DNA from: Gemmatimonadota bacterium
GTDB lineage: Bacteria; Gemmatimonadota; Gemmatimonadetes; Gemmatimonadales; Gemmatimonadaceae
Length of the DNA stretch: 64,000 nt
NCBI GenBank assembly: GCA_026387915.1
Contig: JAPLKS010000007.1
Coordinates: 1-64,000, forward strand
Direction of reading: 5' to 3'
The position numbers and the translations under genes are program-made. Within the stretch, counting starts at the first letter, position 1. Every line of letters begins with the position of its first letter. Shown here one piece after another: positions 51,977-61,700 of this stretch. A model generated the notes under the pieces. It did no database searches. It was not told the DNA's origin and was given only the letters and a program-made list of their open reading frames with translations.

Positions 51977-52885
51977 TCAGTACTTGAACGACGTGACGTT
52001 GAAGCCGCTCCCTTTTCCGCCCCCGTCGCCCGTGCCGGTGAGCACGCCGCTGAACACGCGTGGCGGCCGGCCCTTCACGTTCACCGTCACCACGTAGTTT
52101 GTGGTCACACTCGTGCAACTCGACCAGTAATCCACGCGCACGATGTACTCTCCGCGCGGCGCGACGAGGCCGGTGGCCCAGAATATATTTTCCGCGCGCG
52201 GCCCATCAGAGGCGCACCCGGCATTGGAATCGAGGTCGAGTTGACCGCCGGTGGCTGACGAACGCCCGGCCCAGTAAATCTCCGCGCCGGAAGGATCGAG
52301 TACGTGCAGGTCAACGTCGGCCTTGGAATCCCACGTAATGTTCACTTGCACTTCGCCTGTGCCAACGGTGATCACGTTCACGCCGGTGGCCTGCACCGCG
52401 CCGTACGCGCCACCGGAGGAGCCGGCAAAGCGGAGTTCGAATGCGTTCTTGGGAATGTCCTGCGCAAAGACAATCAACAGCGGTGCGCTCGTAGTGGCGG
52501 CGGGAAGGGTGAGTTCCCAGTAGTCCGCGACGCCCGGTACCGCGATGACAACTTTTGTAAATGGCGTGGTGGAGGTCGCCGTTACTTGGATGGTACCACC
52601 GAGGAGGACGATGTCGGGAATGGGCGCAGTGACGACCGGGCCGCTCCCTGGCGCCGGGGTACCGGTGTGGAGCACAGCGATCGCGCTACCGGTGGGTGTC
52701 TGCACCGCCGCTACGTAGCGCGTGATCGTGAGGTCTTCGGCGGCAGTGGGCTGCTTCCACTCAATACACGCGGTTGTGGCGAGCACCACGGGCGCGCATA
52801 GCGCGAGCAGTGAGCGACGCGCGGCGACGGCGAGTGCTACGACTGCGGGACGACTGGCGTAATGGCGCGACCGGGGGGAGCGCAT
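51977..52885 (-). CDS. Secreted lipoprotein with DUF2135-like domain
   Basis: A 302-residue predicted lipoprotein. A basic signal region leads to lipobox TTAC (VVLATTAC). Near residues 205-300 it has NITWDSKADVDLHVLDPSG and DGPRAENIFWATG, which match DUF2135, a beta-sandwich found in exported proteins. The start is placed at the ATG with a GAGG site; an ATG overlapping the upstream stop (TAATG) would lengthen the signal region. Last of a four-gene minus-strand set. Confidence 0.75.
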   Translation of the reverse strand: MRSPRSRHYASRPAVVALAVAARRSLLALCAPVVLATTACIEWKQPTAAEDLTITRYVAAVQTPTGSAIAVLHTGTPAPGSGPVVTAPIPDIVLLGGTIQVTATSTTPFTKVVIAVPGVADYWELTLPAATTSAPLLIVFAQDIPKNAFELRFAGSSGGAYGAVQATGVNVITVGTGEVQVNITWDSKADVDLHVLDPSGAEIYWAGRSSATGGQLDLDSNAGCASDGPRAENIFWATGLVAPRGEYIVRVDYWSSCTSVTTNYVVTVNVKGRPPRVFSGVLTGTGDGGGKGSGFNVTSFKY

Positions 52886-52920
52886 GAAGAGGCCCTCAAC
52901 ACGTTCAGAGTACACGAGCA

Positions 52921-54180
52921 TTACTTACTGACTTTCACCTGCGAGAGGTCGATAACGCGGGTGGATGCCCCTGCTGGCACGTCGACAAAGAGGACGGCGG
53001 GATAACCGCCGACAGTTACCGCGGTGAGTTCAAGCTGGCGTCCCTTGCCGACAAAGCGGCGCGAGGTGCCTGTGCCGCCACTACCGTGTGGAGTGGCGAA
53101 ACGCTTTTCGATGCTCTGCTCCATGAGGTCGCGGAAATCTGCGGCGTCGAAGGGCGTATCCCAGAGGGTGAGCCAGGCAACGCCTGCGCCCTGCGGCGTG
53201 TTGACCACATCAAAACGATCGCCGCCCCAGCCGGCCGCGCCGCGTGCGGCGCTGCTGACATCGCCGAGGTGCTGAAAGAGATAGAGCCGCGTTTCGAATT
53301 CGCCGAGGCCATTGGCATAGGTGAGCGTGGCGCCGATGGGCTTGGGCAACTCCACGTGCAATGGCGCGTCGACAGCGTCAAGCAACTTTTCTGGATGCAG
53401 CACCTGCTCGGTGGAGAGCGGCATCTGCGTAAAGGGCGCGGCACCGTTGCGCTTTTCCTTGAACCGCCGCACAAACTCGGCGCCGCTCAAGTACGGAAAG
53501 AGCAACGTCTCCTGAATGAGCATTGGCGCGTTGGCGAACACGGGCATGGCGTGCTGTGATTCGCGAATGGTCTCGCGCACTCGCTCCCAGCCACCGGGGA
53601 GATTCATGGCAAAGTTGCCGCCGCCGAGCATGGCGCTTAGTTGCTCGAAGGTGGCTTGCCCTTCCATCACGGCCTGCCCTGCGGCTTGGCGATCGTTGTC
53701 GCCGCGCTGCTTGGCGAGCGAATCGAGGTTCAGGTACTGGTCTTGCAGCGCGTGCACGAGTTCGTGCGTGATGGTGATGTTCAGCATGTCCGACGACGGC
53801 GCGCCCTTGGCGTTGCTTCCGCCATTCACCACATAGAGCACCTTCGTGGCGGGGTCGTAATAGCCAATCACCTGCTCCGCGAGGAGGGTGAGCATGAACT
53901 TGCGCAGGTCGAGCGAGTCGGGGAGCAGGCCGAGCAGTTTGTACGCGCGTTCCGCACCCGCGAGTTCGAGGGCCGGTTGGTCTTCGTCGAATTTCTTTTG
54001 GAGAAAGGCGCGCACGTCATCCTTGGAGCGCGTTTCCACCTTGGGCGGCGCCTTGAACGTGAGCCCCACCGAGCGTTCGATGGCCGGCACCGCGGTCGCG
54101 ACTTCGCGCGCATACGGCGCGCCGCTATCCTGCTGACAGGCGGCGAGTGGCAACGCGAGCAGTACGGAGAAAATGCGCAT
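52921..54180 (-). CDS. Lipoprotein with HExxH metalloprotease-like motif
   Basis: A 419-residue lipoprotein. Signal MRIFSVLLALPLAAC with a typical lipobox (LAAC). A helix at about residues 135-150 has ITITHELVHALQDQY, the zinc HExxH of metallopeptidases, preceded by EQVIGYYDPATKVLYVV. Later EGQATFEQL gives a possible third ligand Glu. The family is unnamed to me. It may process or inspect surface proteins. Coupled to the prepilin peptidase gene. Confidence 0.8.
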   Translation of the reverse strand: MRIFSVLLALPLAACQQDSGAPYAREVATAVPAIERSVGLTFKAPPKVETRSKDDVRAFLQKKFDEDQPALELAGAERAYKLLGLLPDSLDLRKFMLTLLAEQVIGYYDPATKVLYVVNGGSNAKGAPSSDMLNITITHELVHALQDQYLNLDSLAKQRGDNDRQAAGQAVMEGQATFEQLSAMLGGGNFAMNLPGGWERVRETIRESQHAMPVFANAPMLIQETLLFPYLSGAEFVRRFKEKRNGAAPFTQMPLSTEQVLHPEKLLDAVDAPLHVELPKPIGATLTYANGLGEFETRLYLFQHLGDVSSAARGAAGWGGDRFDVVNTPQGAGVAWLTLWDTPFDAADFRDLMEQSIEKRFATPHGSGGTGTSRRFVGKGRQLELTAVTVGGYPAVLFVDVPAGASTRVIDLSQVKVSK

Positions 54181-55001
54181 TAGCGGAGGAACCGGTCGAG
54201 GTACCAGTTGAGCATTGGGTAGCCGGCCACGAGCGTGATCAATGCGGCGGGTGCGAGAAAAACACCGAACGGCACCAGCGGCGCCTCGAATGGCACACCG
54301 CGGCGCCGTGCGCGATAAGACCCAAGAGGATACACGATCAGAAGAAAGACGACGGCAGCGAGCAACGCGGCCACAAAAATCGTGAGCAGTGCTCTCGCGG
54401 AACCGAGCGATGCACCAGCCATTGCCATGAGCGTGGAGTCACCAAAGCCCATGGCCTCGCGCTTGAGCGCGACTTCACCGAGCCATCCGATAATGGTGAT
54501 GGCACCCGCACCCACGCACGCACCGAGTATGGCGTCCACGGGGCCCGCAAAGGGGCCAGATTCGCCAATCCACGCGCCCGCCACCGCACCGATGGCGGCG
54601 AGGACGAGTCCGCTCACGGTGAAGCCGTCGGGAATGAGATAGTGCTTGAGGTCGGTGACAGCGATGCCAAAGAGGATCGTGGCCAAGAGCGCCACGCGCA
54701 GGCCCGTGAGGCTCGCCCCAAACACGGCGATGCTCGCCACCCAAAGAAGCGCGACCGTGAGTTCGACGGTCGGGTAAATAGCGGAGATGGGTTCCCCGCA
54801 TCCACGGCAGCGACCGCGGAGCGTGAGCCACGAAGCGATGGGAATGTTGTCGAACCAGGCGATGCCGGCGCCGCACTTGGGGCAGCGGGAGCGCGGGCGC
54901 ACGACCGATTCGTCGTTGGGCCAGCGCGCAATGCACACGTTCAAGAACGACCCCACGGCGGAGCCGATCGCGAAGGTGAACGCCGCAATGAAGGGGCTCA
55001 T
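54180..55001 (-). CDS. Type IV prepilin peptidase
   Basis: A 273-residue membrane peptidase of family A24. N-terminal methylase-type region with VGSFLNVCIARWP and two CxxC pairs (CPKCGAG; CRGCGEP). Catalytic Asp residues are in AVTDLKHYLIPD and GFGDSTLM, in 7-8 membrane segments. It cleaves and N-methylates type IV pilin or type II secretion pseudopilin precursors. No pilin gene is near. The ATG overlaps the rRNA methyltransferase stop (ATGA). Confidence 0.9.
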   Translation of the reverse strand: MSPFIAAFTFAIGSAVGSFLNVCIARWPNDESVVRPRSRCPKCGAGIAWFDNIPIASWLTLRGRCRGCGEPISAIYPTVELTVALLWVASIAVFGASLTGLRVALLATILFGIAVTDLKHYLIPDGFTVSGLVLAAIGAVAGAWIGESGPFAGPVDAILGACVGAGAITIIGWLGEVALKREAMGFGDSTLMAMAGASLGSARALLTIFVAALLAAVVFLLIVYPLGSYRARRRGVPFEAPLVPFGVFLAPAALITLVAGYPMLNWYLDRFLR

Positions 55002-55765
55002 GGGCGCAGTGCGTAGAGGGTGATGCCCGCGGCGACCGCGACGTTGAGTGATTCCACGCCGGCCGCCATCGGGAGTGCGATCAGACGCGAGCATGCCGCC
55101 CGCACATCATCACTGAGGCCGGCGCCTTCGTTGCCAACGGCAATCGCGAGGCGCGCGCACTTCGGCGCGGCACCCACGTCCTCGCCGTCGGCGGCGGTGC
55201 CCCACAGCTCCATGTTCGAGGCGCCTATCCAGGCCAAAAACTCTGCGCTCTCGGCGTGGAGGGCGGGCACTCGGAACTGCGCGCCGACGGCGCTGCGGAC
55301 GGCCTTGGCGTTCCACAGGTCAGCAGTGCCTGGGAGCGCGATAACCGCGCAGGCACCCATCGCAGCCGCGGTGCGCACCAACGTGCCGACGTTGCCAGGA
55401 TCTTGGATGCCGTCGAGCACTAATAGGCGCGCGGTCGCCGGTACGGTCAGCTCGGCGAGCGTAAGCGACGGAGCCTCAGCGATGGCAAGTATCCCCTGCG
55501 GGTGTTCGGTATCGGCGGCGGTGACAAAGTCCTGCTCCGTCACCTCCAACAGTTCAACACCACGCGCCACACACGCCTCGCGCAGGGCGGACCCGCGCGG
55601 GGTGCGTCCGAGCGCCACAGACACGACGGCGCCCCGCACCGTCAGCGACGACTGCAGCAACTCTTCGACCGTGCGCACGCCTTCGGCGACGAAGAGCGAT
55701 TGACGCTCCCTCGCCTTGCGACGTTGTAAGTCTCTCGCTAGGGTCAACAAACGCACGGCAGTCAC
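54998..55765 (-). CDS. SpoU/TrmH-family RNA 2'-O-methyltransferase
   Basis: A 255-residue SPOUT enzyme. An N-terminal substrate domain (RKARERQSLFVAEGVRTVEELL) is followed by the knot: LLVLDGIQDPGNVGTLVRTAAAMG, AIAVGNEGAGL and ALPMAAGVESLNVAVAAGITLY. It methylates a ribose in 23S rRNA or tRNA. GTG start chosen by the family N-terminus; the divergent M48 gene starts 54 bases away. Confidence 0.92.
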   Translation of the reverse strand: MTAVRLLTLARDLQRRKARERQSLFVAEGVRTVEELLQSSLTVRGAVVSVALGRTPRGSALREACVARGVELLEVTEQDFVTAADTEHPQGILAIAEAPSLTLAELTVPATARLLVLDGIQDPGNVGTLVRTAAAMGACAVIALPGTADLWNAKAVRSAVGAQFRVPALHAESAEFLAWIGASNMELWGTAADGEDVGAAPKCARLAIAVGNEGAGLSDDVRAACSRLIALPMAAGVESLNVAVAAGITLYALRP

Positions 55766-55818
55766 CCCGATTTCACAGGCACAGCTAATCGATGTCGATC
55801 CCACATAGGGCCATTCGT

Positions 55819-56637
55819 ATGAGGACGAGCAGGTGTGCCGTCACGTTTCTAGCCACCTCCGCGCTGGCCGTGACCCTGGCGGGTTGCGCCATCAACCAGG
55901 CGCAGGAAGTGGACATGGGGAAGAACTATTCCACCCAGATCGCCAAGCAGCTTCGGCTGGTGCAGGACCCCGACATCACGGCGTATATCAACTTCTTGGG
56001 CGACTCGCTGGCTCGGCTCACGGAGCGCCGAGACCTGGAGTGGCACTTTGAGGTGGTGGACGATGTGGACGTCAACGCCTTCGCTGTGCCCGGGGGCTAC
56101 ATCTACGTGAATCGGGGGCTCATTGAGCGCTCCAAGACGATGGCGCAGGTGGCCGGCGTTATTGGCCACGAGATTGGCCACGTGGTACGGCGTCACTCGG
56201 TGAAGCAGATGCAAAAGGCGCAGGGCGCCAATCTGGTGGTGACGGCGGGTTGCCTGCTGAGCCGTGTCTGCGACGGCAGCGTAGGACAGACGGCCATTCA
56301 GCTGGGCGGCGGTTTGGTGTTCTCCAAGTTCAGCCGCGATGACGAAGCCGAAGCAGACGCCGAGGGCGTGCGCCTGATGGTGCGCGCGCGCATTGACCCG
56401 CACGGCATTCCGGAGATGTTCCGCATTCTGCTCGATGAGCGAAAGCAGACGCCCGGCGTGACTGAGTCGTTCTTTGCCTCGCACCCGCTCGAGGAAAACC
56501 GCATCGCAGCCTCGTCGGCGCTGATCGCCACCTATCCGGCAGGCGACCTCAAAGGGCTCGCGACCGACTCGCCGTTCTTTCAGGCGTTCAAGAAAAAACT
56601 CGCGGCGCTCCCGCCTCCGCCCAAGAAAAAGAGTTGA
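55819..56637 (+). CDS. M48-family metalloprotease lipoprotein
   Basis: About 272 residues. Signal with lipobox LAGC (VTLAGC). The zinc motif HEIGHVVRRHS is at about residue 120, with EAEADAEGVRLM downstream supplying the third ligand. Matches BepA/LoiP-like outer-membrane M48 proteases, which help fold or degrade outer-membrane proteins. The ATG chosen sits before the signal; an upstream in-frame ATG adds 9 residues. Confidence 0.9.
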   Translation: MRTSRCAVTFLATSALAVTLAGCAINQAQEVDMGKNYSTQIAKQLRLVQDPDITAYINFLGDSLARLTERRDLEWHFEVVDDVDVNAFAVPGGYIYVNRGLIERSKTMAQVAGVIGHEIGHVVRRHSVKQMQKAQGANLVVTAGCLLSRVCDGSVGQTAIQLGGGLVFSKFSRDDEAEADAEGVRLMVRARIDPHGIPEMFRILLDERKQTPGVTESFFASHPLEENRIAASSALIATYPAGDLKGLATDSPFFQAFKKKLAALPPPPKKKS

Positions 56638-56653
56638 GCGGAGGGAAACGGCG

Positions 56654-57478
56654 CTAGAGCTTGGCGATAAACGCCGTGACGAGGTTGGCGAAGCGACCGG
56701 CGGCCTGCTTTCCGACCTCTACGACATCCGCGTGACTAATCGCGTCTGCGGTGATCCCCGACGCGAGGTTGGTAATGAGGCTCACGCCGGCGACTTCCAT
56801 ACCGAGTGCCGCGGCAACAATCACCTCTGGCACAGTGGACATGCCCGTGGCATCGGCGCCGAGCTTCTCGAGCATCCGCACTTCAGCGGGCGTCTCGTAC
56901 GTTGGGCCGAGCAAGCCTGCATAGACGCCGGCCGCAAGCGGCACGCCGGTTTCCTTGGCGCTCGCCTGCAGCAAGGCAATCAATCGCGGCGAGTACGGTG
57001 CGGACATGTCGGGGAAGCGTGTGTCGCCGTCTTCCACTGGCCCAATGAGCGGATTGCGGAACATCAGGTTGATGTGATCTTCGATCAACATCAGGTCGCC
57101 GGGCTTAAAGGTGCGCCGCACGCCGCCAGCCGCATTGGATACAAAAAGCACCTTGGCGCCGAGCGCACGCGCGACCCGTACGGGAAATGCCGAGACGCGC
57201 GCTTCGTGCCCTTCGTACATGTGAAAGCGCCCAGCGAGCGCGAGGATTTCTTTGCCGCCGAGGAATCCGCGAATGAGTTCGCCTTTGTGCCCCTCAACGT
57301 GCGTGGAGAAGAACCCCGGGATTTCGGAGTAGTTCGCGCGCGTGGGCTGCTCGATGCGATCGGCCAGCTCACCGAGGCCCGAGCCGAGGATGATCGCGGC
57401 GACCGGCGCCTGCACGCCAAGTCGATCAGACACAGACCTCGCCGCGGCCTTGGCCGCCGCACTGCCATGCAAGTTCAC
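56654..57478 (-). CDS. Purine nucleoside phosphorylase
   Basis: A 274-residue trimeric-type PNP. It has AIILGSGLGELADRI (phosphate site), GLLGPTYETPAEVRMLEKLGADATGMSTVPE (purine-binding loop, family signature) and NLASGITADAISHADV. It splits inosine or guanosine to hypoxanthine or guanine plus ribose 1-phosphate. GTG start overlapping the adenosine deaminase stop (GTGA). Last gene of the purine salvage set. Confidence 0.94.
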   Translation of the reverse strand: MNLHGSAAAKAAARSVSDRLGVQAPVAAIILGSGLGELADRIEQPTRANYSEIPGFFSTHVEGHKGELIRGFLGGKEILALAGRFHMYEGHEARVSAFPVRVARALGAKVLFVSNAAGGVRRTFKPGDLMLIEDHINLMFRNPLIGPVEDGDTRFPDMSAPYSPRLIALLQASAKETGVPLAAGVYAGLLGPTYETPAEVRMLEKLGADATGMSTVPEVIVAAALGMEVAGVSLITNLASGITADAISHADVVEVGKQAAGRFANLVTAFIAKL

Positions 57479-58521
57479 GGTGCTACCTCAGAACGGAGAA
57501 CGGCGAACTCGCGGTCGACGCGTTCGAGCAGCTGACGTTTTTCGTCGGGCTCCAAGAAGGCGGCGTCGAAACCCATACGAGCCAGCCGGCACAACTCATC
57601 AAAACTGAAATGCAAATCCTGCGCGGCGTGTGCGTATTCGTCGGTGAGCGTGACGCCGCTCATGAGCCGGTTATCGGTGTTCAGGGTGACCTGGAGCCCG
57701 CGGTCGAAATACGCGCGCAGCGGATGCGAGGCGTAGTCCTTGGCGGCGCGCGTCTGCACGTTGCTCGTGAGGCAGGCCTCAATGACAATGCCTTTTTCGC
57801 CGAGTTCGTCGGTGAGGCGTTCGTCCTCGATGAGCCGCGTGCCGTGCCCGATGCGCTGGGCGCCGCACACGTGCACCGCCTCGCGCACCGATTCCGCGCC
57901 GGCACCCTCGCCCGCGTGACAGGTGCAGAACATACCGTGCTCGCTCGCGTGGCGAAATGCAGCCTGATGGAGCGCGGCTGGATGCCCTGCCTCGCCCCCG
58001 GCGAGATCAAAACCCACCACGCCTTGTCCGCGCCAGCGCGCGGCCAAGTGTGCGAGCTCCAACGACACACTTGGGGACAAATGGCGCAGCGAACAAATGA
58101 TGAGCCGGCCCTGAATGTTGTGCGCATTTCGCGCGCGCTCGAGGCCGCGGAGTGGGGCGTCCACGGTTTCGTCGAGCGTGAGTCCCCACTGCTGATTGAG
58201 CACCGGCGCGTAGCGAATCTCGATATAGCGCACGCCGTCGGCCGCCGCATCTTCGGCGAGTTCGTAGGTAATGCGTTCGAGCGATGCGGCGCTCTGCATC
58301 ACGGAGAGCGTGGTGTCGAAGCGCGTGAGGTAATCCTCGAGGTGCCGCGCGTCGCGCACGTACATATGATGGGCCAGCGCCTCAGGGGTGGTGGCGGGCA
58401 TTGGCACGTCATGTTCGCGCGCGAGTTCGAGCAACGTTGAGGCGCGGACTGAACCGTCGAGGTGACAGTGCAGTTCGGCTTTGGGAATACGGCGCAGCAG
58501 TTCCGGGGGGAGTGCCGTCAC
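57475..58521 (-). CDS. add: Adenosine deaminase
   Basis: A 348-residue metal-dependent deaminase. ELHCHLDGSVRASTLLEL holds the N-terminal HxH metal ligands, TCHAGEGAGAESV the catalytic His and Glu, and LNTDNRLMSGVTLTDEY a metal Asp. It turns adenosine into inosine, the substrate of the next gene's phosphorylase. GTG start overlapping the small-protein gene stop. Confidence 0.94.
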   Translation of the reverse strand: MTALPPELLRRIPKAELHCHLDGSVRASTLLELAREHDVPMPATTPEALAHHMYVRDARHLEDYLTRFDTTLSVMQSAASLERITYELAEDAAADGVRYIEIRYAPVLNQQWGLTLDETVDAPLRGLERARNAHNIQGRLIICSLRHLSPSVSLELAHLAARWRGQGVVGFDLAGGEAGHPAALHQAAFRHASEHGMFCTCHAGEGAGAESVREAVHVCGAQRIGHGTRLIEDERLTDELGEKGIVIEACLTSNVQTRAAKDYASHPLRAYFDRGLQVTLNTDNRLMSGVTLTDEYAHAAQDLHFSFDELCRLARMGFDAAFLEPDEKRQLLERVDREFAVLRSEVAP

Positions 58522-58760
58522 GACGCGTCCTGCTCGCGGAGCGACCGCGCGGAGACAATGCGATACACCGCGCCGCCCGTGGCGAGGCTGTCGACCGCTA
58601 CTGGCAGACCACGACTGTCGGTCATGGCGCGGTCACCGGCCACCACGGCGTCGGCGACGGCGGCATCGTGCGCGCGCACGGCGTCGAGGGCGGTGGCGCC
58701 GCGCGCGAGCGACACGGTGGCGCCGTTCACGAACGCGGTAATCACGTCTGGTTCAGTCAT
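58518..58760 (-). CDS. Small hypothetical protein in purine salvage operon (beta-grasp-like?)
   Basis: An 80-residue protein. ITAFVNGATVSLARGATALDA resembles the N-terminal strands of ThiS/MoaD beta-grasp folds, but there is no C-terminal Gly-Gly. I do not recognise the family. Both ends overlap neighbours by 4 bases, so it is translated with the nucleotidase and adenosine deaminase genes. This makes it likely real. A role in the pathway is unknown. Confidence 0.7.
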   Translation of the reverse strand: MTEPDVITAFVNGATVSLARGATALDAVRAHDAAVADAVVAGDRAMTDSRGLPVAVDSLATGGAVYRIVSARSLREQDAS

Positions 58761-61700
58761 GGGGCAACGGAGATGAGGCGCGGAGCAGCGTCGGCGGTCA
58801 CGGTACCGCCCGGACGAGAGGACAAATATGCGATGAGCGCGTCGAGATCGATCACGCCAGGCGTTTCGGTTGCGGTCGCGGCTTTGGCGAGCGCCACGTA
58901 GTCCGCGTTGTCGGAGACGAAGATATCGGGAAAGACGAGCGTGTACGAGCGATCGTCATCGAGCAACTCCGCAGCGACGCGGGCTTCCACAATGCGAGCG
59001 CCGGCGGGTTTGGACTTGTCGTAGCGCACCGTCACACCACTCACGTGATTGCGCGGCGCGTCACCGCGCACGAGCGACTCGAGATACACGCGCAGTGCGC
59101 GCCCGGGCACGCGGAGCTTCACGAGCTGATTGGCGAACGGTTGAATCTCAAAGAGCGCGCCGTAGGTGGCCGGCCCTGCCGCGAGGTTCGCGCGAATGCC
59201 ACCGTTGTTCATCAACCCAATATCAGCGTTGGTGGCCGCACGTTCGGCGTCGGCAATGAGATTCCCGAGCGCGTACTGCGCGCCGGTGCGCTCCATGGCC
59301 GTGGCCACCGTAACGATAGGGCGCGAGACGAGCGGCGCCACGGCCGCCAGCGCGCTCTTCAACAGCGCGGCAACCGCAGGGTCTGGGGTAATGGAATCGC
59401 TGGTGACGGTCCACACATCGTGCTTCATCTGCGTGGCGCGCGCCGCACGATCCACGGGGAGATCAATCACGGCGAGCGAGCGGCCGCTCGACCGTGCCTG
59501 CACGATGGGCACGCCGTTCACCTCGGTATTCACCAACGAATGCGTGTGGCCGCTGACAATCGCATCCACCGGTTCGGTGATCTCGCGCGCGAGGTCGAGA
59601 ATCTCGCCCGCGCAGCCCGTGTCGCGACTGCAGAAGGCCCCCGCGTGCGCGACCACCACCACCACATCCGCGCCACGCGCACGAAGCGAGCGCGCACTCG
59701 CATTCACCGATGCGGCCGGCGGATCGAAGCGTAGCCCAGCGACGTTGCTCTTTTTGCTCATCGACGGCGTGGCCGGCGTCGCCACACCGATAATGCCAAT
59801 CTTGAGACCACCGCGTTCGACGATGGTATCAGCACGAATCCACGACACGGCGCTGCCGTCCGTGTTGCGTACGTTCGCGGCGAGGATAGCGAACCGCGCG
59901 CCCTTGATGCGTGCGCGAAGCGAATCCTGCCCCCAATCAAACTCGTGATTGCCGAGCGCGGTGGCCGCGTAGCCGAGTGCGTTGTAGAGGGTGACGATCG
60001 GCCGGCCGAAGGCGAGGTTCGACGCCGGGGTGCCTTGAAAGAGGTCGCCGCCGTCGACGAGAATGGACACGCAGTTTGCAGCGCAATCGACTTCGGCTTT
60101 GTGAATGAGCGCCGCCACTTGGGCGGCGCCGCCGCGAAGTCCGTTATTGCCGTCGGGGCGCGGTTCGAGCGCGCCGTGAAAATCGTTGGTGGAGATAATG
60201 CGCAAGATGGCGGGCCGGCCCGCGCGCGACGGCGCCGCTGGCGACGCCGCGGGCGACGAAGCCGTCGCCGGTGCTGCCGGCTTTGCGGGCCGCACCGCCT
60301 CAAAGTCACCAGCGCCCGTAATCGCGCGGAGCGCCTGCGCCGCGAGCGCTGCAGGAGTCACGGACCAGTTGCGCACGAAATAGTCCGACGGCCGCAGGGT
60401 GCCGCGGCGTGTGACTTCGTCGATGAGCAGTTGGCGGATTTCGAGTTGTTTGTCGTGCACCACCGGCGCGCCGTTGAGCATCGCGTAGCCACCAGCGCCC
60501 CCCGCACGGTAATTCGAGAGCGCGATGGTAAACGAATCGCCGTCGCGCACCGGCTTGCCGCGCACGCTGAGCCCCGCGACGCGCGCGCCTGCGGGCTTGG
60601 TGAGATCGATTTGATAGTCCGCGCCGGCGACCATTTCGAAGTTGTAGCCCGGGATCTTCGGATTGGGGCGCACTTGGAGCGCGTCTCCGGAACCGGTGAC
60701 GTCGAAGTAACTCGCGCTTTGTTCGAGATATGCACGCAACTGCGCTCCAGAAATGCGCAACGATTTGAGCGTGTTGTCGTAGGGATACAACTGTGCGAGT
60801 TGCGCGACGGTAATCGGCCCTGCCGCGATTTTGACATCGAGCGAGAATGCCGCGGCTGATGCGAGATCGGCGCCCGCGGCCTTGCGCATGGTTTCGAGCA
60901 CAAAGTCCATGATCGGTGTGTCGGCCACTCGGGCAGAATCGGCGCGCCACGTGATCTCCGTGCGCCCCGCAACTGTACCGGCGTATCGGCGCGCGGCGTC
61001 GTGGGCCTTTGCGACAACGGCGATCAGCGCCGGCTGTTCGGCGTGCCCCGCCGCCTGAACAATCGACGCATGTTTGCCAATGGGACGCCAGGTGGCGCCG
61101 CGAATCTCAAACTGCAAATGCGCCACCGACACACTCGTGGCCCAGTTGCGCGGCTGCGTGAGTAACACGCCATTGATCGACGTGTCGGCGACCTCGCGGT
61201 GCGAATGGCCGTATACGATCGCATCGATGCCCGGCACATCCTGTGCGAGCCGAGCCACTGGATTCTCCGCGGTGAGCCCCGTCGAGACCGTGTCATCGCC
61301 CGTGTCACCAGACAGCCCAGCATGCACGACCACCACCACCACATCCGCGCCGCCGTTTCGCGCTTCGTCCACCGCCTGTCGCACCTCGGCGATGATGTCG
61401 CCGATGGTGAGCCGCCCAACGAGTTGCTCACGGTCCCACACCATTGAGCCGGGCGTCGTCGCGCCAACAATCGCGATTTTGAGACCACTTCGTTCCACGA
61501 CGGTGAAGGCCGACCAGGCACGCTTGCCGTCAGGCGTACGAACATTGGCGGCCAGAAACGGAAACGTTGCCCCGGCCATCGCGCGGCGAAGCGTCGGGAG
61601 CCCGTAGTTGAACTCGTGATTGCCCACCGCCGCGGCGTCGTAGCGCATGGCGTTCATCGCCGCGATCACCGGATGCACGCCAGTGGTATCGATGCGCGCA

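Noticed and set aside
54147-55016. Plus-strand ORF of 289 codons
   Set aside because: Antisense to the prepilin peptidase, whose CxxC and Asp motifs are intact. Composition is Arg/His/Glu-rich.
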